Positions 13,365-16,020 of a DNA stretch of 16,020 nt are shown piece after piece. The first letter of the stretch is position 1. The number at the start of each line of letters is the position of its first letter. The DNA lies in NCBI GenBank assembly GCA_009926295.1, contig RFPF01000046.1:1-16020 (forward strand). The letters run 5' to 3'. The DNA is from Planctomycetia bacterium. GTDB lineage: Bacteria; Planctomycetota; Planctomycetia; Pirellulales; UBA1268. The position numbers and the translations under genes were made by a program. A model generated the notes under the pieces. The model had not been told where the DNA came from and ran no database searches. It saw nothing but the letters and a program-made list of their open reading frames with translations.

Positions 13365-15062
13365 TCAGGCGTCCCAACGGAGGGTCGGCGACACGCCGTG
13401 GCCGCGGGTGCCGCAGAAACTCACGTCGATGCCGAGATCGCGGGCCGCCGCCGCCTTGAGGAGCGCGGCCTTGTCGGCCGCGGCGGCGTCCTTCGCGTAC
13501 GCCACCTGGATGTGGTTCGCCTTGTGGCGGGCCATCATCTGGTCGCGCGAGATCCCGTAGGTCACCGCGTGCATGATCGGCCACTGCGGCGTCGTGGCGT
13601 CGAGCCGGCGCCGGGTCTCCTCGTCGGGCAGCTTCACGACCTGGGCGCGGCCGACATCCATGCGGAGTTTTTCCGCACCGCTCGTGCCGTCCACCCAGAT
13701 GCGGCTCCAGACGATCTCTCCGGGCCTGCTCACACCTGCGAGCGTGCTGCCGCCGAGCCGGAAGTACATCGGCGGCTGGCGGAAGCCCTCGGCCCCCCTC
13801 CAGCCGCCCGTGAAGTGCGCCGGCGGCGCCCCACCGGAGATTTCGAACACCCACACCCACTGGTCGGTCGAGTGCGACTGGTCCCAATCCCCCCAGCGGA
13901 TGTCGTGGAGCGTGTTCTCCACCGGCTGCCCGAGGGCCTCGTGCACCCGCTGTGTGAGGAGGCCGTCGAGGCCGGCGCACTCGTCCACCTCGTTGAAGTG
14001 GACCAGCGGCCTGCCCTTCCAGAGCACGCGGTTCGAGCCTTCCGCCGTGACCGGCGGCCGCTTCGAGTCGTTGAGCATCCCCTCCACGAGATCGCTCGCC
14101 GGCAGGAGGTCCTTGAGCCCCTGCTGGTATTGGATGCCCACGAGATCGCAGCCGAAGCGATCGGCGATCCGCAGCGTGGCGACGTACAGCTTGCACTGCA
14201 GGAGCACCTGCGCCCGCGTCAGATCCCGGGCCTCGTCGCGGCCGAAGTGGAACCGCATGCCGGCCTGTTCGAGCCAGCGGAAGACGGCACGGGCCTCGGC
14301 GTCGGAGACGCGGGTCGTCTCGTGATACAGGGCGCTCTGGCTGAGCCGCTCCTTGAACACCCCCGTCGCATGCAGGAGCTGGTCGGGAATGATCGCGTTG
14401 AACATCCCCATGCAGCCCTCGTCGAAGACGCCCATCAGCGCCTTCCTCTGACGCAGTTCCGTGGCGATCGTCGCCGCCGCCTGGGCGAGTGGCCGCGGGA
14501 TCGAGACCCGCTCGAGCGGCACGACGTGGCTCGTGTCGTGGTGCACATGGGTCGTGTCGAGCCAGGACTGCAGGTGGCGGCGAAACGTCGGGCTCGCGAA
14601 GTCGTCGGCCCAGAGCGTGGCGTAGGGGACACCGGCCTTCGAGAGTGAGCCGTTGAGGTTCAGCATGCCGACGAGGCCCGGCCATTGGCCCGACCAGTTG
14701 GCCACGGTGAGAATCGGGCCGGAGTGCGTGGTGAGCCCGGGGAGGACGTGGTTGGAATACTGCCAGACCGCCTCGGCCACCACGAGCGGTGCGTCCGGAT
14801 CGATCGTCGCGAAGACGTCGAGACCCTCGCGCGCGCTGGCGAGAAAACCATGGCCGCGCGACCTCGTGGCCGCATGGCCGCGCCTGAGTTTCCAGCCGGC
14901 CGCGGCGAAGGCCGTCGCGAGGTCGGCCTCGAGGGCCTGTTGGGCGGGCCAGCAGACGCGGTTGGCCTCCTCGCGAAGATCGCCGCTCGCGACGAGCACG
15001 GCCTCCCTGCCCGTGGATCTGGTGACGCTTCGGGACGCGCTGCGACGGGTGGCGGCGGCCAT
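13365..15062 (-). CDS. L-fucose/arabinose isomerase-like sugar isomerase
   Basis: This 565-residue protein is of the FucI/AraA-like aldose-ketose isomerase fold, in a version I know from planctomycetes annotated as fucose isomerase. After a basic, poorly conserved start (1-18), visible segments are AVLVASGDLREEANRVCWPAQ (21-41), a Rossmann-like part with LTVANWSGQWPGLVGMLNLNG (118-138), GVFDEGCMGMFNAIIPDQLL (211-230) and GVFKERLSQSALYHE (234-248). Later come CDLVGIQYQQGLKDL (305-319), VHFNEVDECAGLDGLLT (354-370), PPMYFRLGGSTLAGV (430-444) and a C-terminal RHKANHIQVAYA (512-523). The acidic clusters at 214-215 and 358-361 and His513/His517 are candidate metal or substrate ligands, unproven. 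Its pairing with a xylulokinase-like kinase supports isomerisation of an aldose to a ketose that the kinase then phosphorylates. The ATG at 15062 is chosen over the longer frame to 15125, which overlaps the promoter region. Confidence 0.8.
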   Translation of the reverse strand: MAAATRRSASRSVTRSTGREAVLVASGDLREEANRVCWPAQQALEADLATAFAAAGWKLRRGHAATRSRGHGFLASAREGLDVFATIDPDAPLVVAEAVWQYSNHVLPGLTTHSGPILTVANWSGQWPGLVGMLNLNGSLSKAGVPYATLWADDFASPTFRRHLQSWLDTTHVHHDTSHVVPLERVSIPRPLAQAAATIATELRQRKALMGVFDEGCMGMFNAIIPDQLLHATGVFKERLSQSALYHETTRVSDAEARAVFRWLEQAGMRFHFGRDEARDLTRAQVLLQCKLYVATLRIADRFGCDLVGIQYQQGLKDLLPASDLVEGMLNDSKRPPVTAEGSNRVLWKGRPLVHFNEVDECAGLDGLLTQRVHEALGQPVENTLHDIRWGDWDQSHSTDQWVWVFEISGGAPPAHFTGGWRGAEGFRQPPMYFRLGGSTLAGVSRPGEIVWSRIWVDGTSGAEKLRMDVGRAQVVKLPDEETRRRLDATTPQWPIMHAVTYGISRDQMMARHKANHIQVAYAKDAAAADKAALLKAAAARDLGIDVSFCGTRGHGVSPTLRWDA

Positions 15063-15102
15063 GGGACGGTGTTTCCCTGATGGAATCGGGTGATCGGCCG
15101 GA

Positions 15103-15110
15103 ACTATACT
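15103..15110. promoter_or_regulatory. Possible overlapping divergent -10 boxes (ACTATACT)
   Basis: ACTATACT reads TATACT on the plus strand (15105-15110) and TATAGT on the minus strand (15108-15103). It sits between the divergent isomerase (ATG at 15062) and WD40 gene (ATG at 15141). Predicted starts would be near 15117 (+) and 15096 (-), giving leaders of about 24 and 34 bases. No good -35 is visible for either. The two promoters could not be occupied at the same time. Confidence 0.4.
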
Positions 15111-15140
15111 CTTCCCCGTGACCAATCAGGAGATGCCCCC

Positions 15141-16020
15141 ATGAAAGTCATCGACGTTTCGCGGATGCGTCCCGTCCTTGCGGCCCTCGTGGTCGTGGCG
15201 GCGGCCACCGGATCGCTCCGCGCCGCGGATCCGCCGGCCGCGCCCGCCCAGCCGGCCCCGGCGGCGAATCTCGGCGACTTCAAAAGGTGGGTGATCGCGG
15301 CCGACTACGCGGGCGACGGTTCGCTTTTGGTGACGGCCGGCGGCGAAAGCCTTCTCTATCGGCCCGGGGACGTCGTCGTGTGGAAGGCCGACGGCTCGCG
15401 CGTCGGTGATCTCGCCGGGCACCCCACGACCGTGTGGGCCGTTCAGGTCTCGAAGGACGGTGCCAGAGCCGCCACGGCGGGTTACGACGGACTCGTCAAG
15501 CTCTGGGACCTGCCGGCTCGGGCTGCGAAGCACGACCTCCGAAAGCACAAGGGCTGGGTGCGGTCGCTGGCCTTCTCCCCCGACGGCACGAAGCTCGCGA
15601 CGGCAGGCGAGGACGGGCAGGTCGTCCTCTGGGATGCGACGACCGGGCAGGAGTCGAAGGCGATCGCCGCACATGCGGGCCCCGTGACGGCAGTGGCCTT
15701 TTCGCCGGACGGCGGCACGATCGCCACCGGCGGCGGGGACAAACTCGTGAAACTGTGGAACGCGGCCGACGGCGCGGAGAAGGCGAAGCTGGAGGGGCAC
15801 GGCGACGCGGTCTGGGCGGTGGCGTTTTCGCCCGACGGCTCCCGACTCGCGACGGCCGGCGCCGACCGCGCGATCAAGCTCTGGACCATGGCCGATGGCA
15901 AGGAGTTCGCGACGCTCAAGGGTCACCGCGACTGGGTGACGTCGCTGGCCTTTTCCGCGGACGGGTCGCGGCTCGTGAGCGGGAGCCTCGACGGCGCCGT
16001 CAAGTTTTGGGACGTGAATG
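15141..16020 (+). CDS. Secreted WD40-repeat protein (3' partial)
   Basis: The frame is open from the ATG at 15141 to the window end (293 codons, no stop seen). A signal peptide covers about residues 1-29 (basic MKVIDVSRMR, then LAALVVVAAATGSLRAA), followed by a Pro/Ala linker. From about residue 47 there are successive WD40 blades of ~40 residues. Recognisable endings are VVVWKADG, VKLWDLPA, VVLWDATTG, VKLWNAADG, IKLWTMADG and VKFWDVN, with recurrent VxAVAFSPDGxxxATAG at blade starts. Six blades are at least partly in view, and a seventh would complete a propeller beyond the edge. The first blade has a small insert (GGESLLYRPGD). Such secreted propellers are abundant in planctomycetes, often near surface or cytochrome proteins, and act as binding scaffolds. 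AGGAG ends 8 bases before the ATG. Confidence 0.92.
   Translation, partial: MKVIDVSRMRPVLAALVVVAAATGSLRAADPPAAPAQPAPAANLGDFKRWVIAADYAGDGSLLVTAGGESLLYRPGDVVVWKADGSRVGDLAGHPTTVWAVQVSKDGARAATAGYDGLVKLWDLPARAAKHDLRKHKGWVRSLAFSPDGTKLATAGEDGQVVLWDATTGQESKAIAAHAGPVTAVAFSPDGGTIATGGGDKLVKLWNAADGAEKAKLEGHGDAVWAVAFSPDGSRLATAGADRAIKLWTMADGKEFATLKGHRDWVTSLAFSADGSRLVSGSLDGAVKFWDVN

Noticed and set aside
13230..14648. 472-codon open frame on the plus strand opposite the isomerase
   Set aside because: The composition (Arg/Glu/His/Val/Leu without motif order) is a mirror of the isomerase codons; the isomerase has clear family motifs.
11674..14685. A single 1003-residue isomerase-kinase fusion on the minus strand
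   Set aside because: The kinase frame stays open through the isomerase gene, but the upstream part is not the isomerase frame and has no domain character. The kinase has a normal N-terminus at 13224.
15126..15926. 266-codon frame antisense to the WD40 gene
   Set aside because: It is a mirror of repetitive WD40 codons (SPDG and LWD repeats); the plus-strand frame has a signal peptide, ribosome binding site and repeated blades.
1..16020. Defence island, prophage, biosynthetic cluster or tRNA genes
   Set aside because: I read both strands for hallmark genes (nucleases with helicases, integrase, capsid, NRPS/PKS) and cloverleaf-type RNA and found none. The DEDD exonuclease alone is not evidence for a defence system.

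Overview
This 16 kb window is GC-rich (roughly 70% by eye) chromosomal DNA, most likely from a member of the Planctomycetota (Pirellulales-like). I infer this from several protein families I know mainly from planctomycetes: the secreted protein with an LPIQNFPCD motif, the Lys/Ala-tailed WGVFN protein, the C-terminal SRRPDAPRWAIVDE / GYMPEYKRPYL domain, the FucI-like isomerase variant, and a secreted WD40 protein. Gene density, start sites and mostly weak Shine-Dalgarno signals also fit. No tRNA, rRNA, CRISPR array, intact insertion sequence or recognisable defence cluster is visible.

Layout. 1-926: the 3' part of an ORF whose first ~45 visible codons look like a chromate transporter (ChrA), running in frame into a planctomycete C-terminal domain (an apparent chimera). 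937-1878 (-): secreted hypothetical protein. 2120-4852 (+): large MMPL/RND transporter (HpnN-like), followed by 4918-5547 (+): secreted thioredoxin-fold-like protein without a CXXC. 5864-6769 (-): rhomboid protease. 6896-8092 and 8092-8907 (+): Gfo/Idh/MocA oxidoreductase overlapping by one base with a DEDD 3'-5' exonuclease of the predicted PolB-like type. 8911-9630 and 9641-9988 (-): a two-gene unit, with a small basic planctomycete protein upstream of a lipoprotein. 10113-11252 (+): quinolinate synthase NadA. 11674-13224 and 13365-15062 (-): FGGY kinase downstream of a FucI/AraA-like sugar isomerase, an apparent isomerase-kinase sugar pathway. 15141-end (+): secreted WD40 protein, divergent from the isomerase and cut by the window edge.

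The most interesting non-coding signal is a family of ~145-bp foldback repeats with three copies here: 5574-5720 (+), 11312-11456 (+) and 11481-11627 (-). They share internal blocks and end in inverted arms. The arm sequences differ between copies while staying complementary within each copy, strongly so in the first and third. All three sit in gaps between convergent genes, and the last two form an inverted pair. This looks like an undescribed or poorly described REP/MITE-like element. Other points of note are the ChrA fusion, a 15-bp tandem duplication across the kinase stop codon, a possibly leaderless nadA, and an ACTATACT sequence that could act as overlapping divergent -10 boxes.
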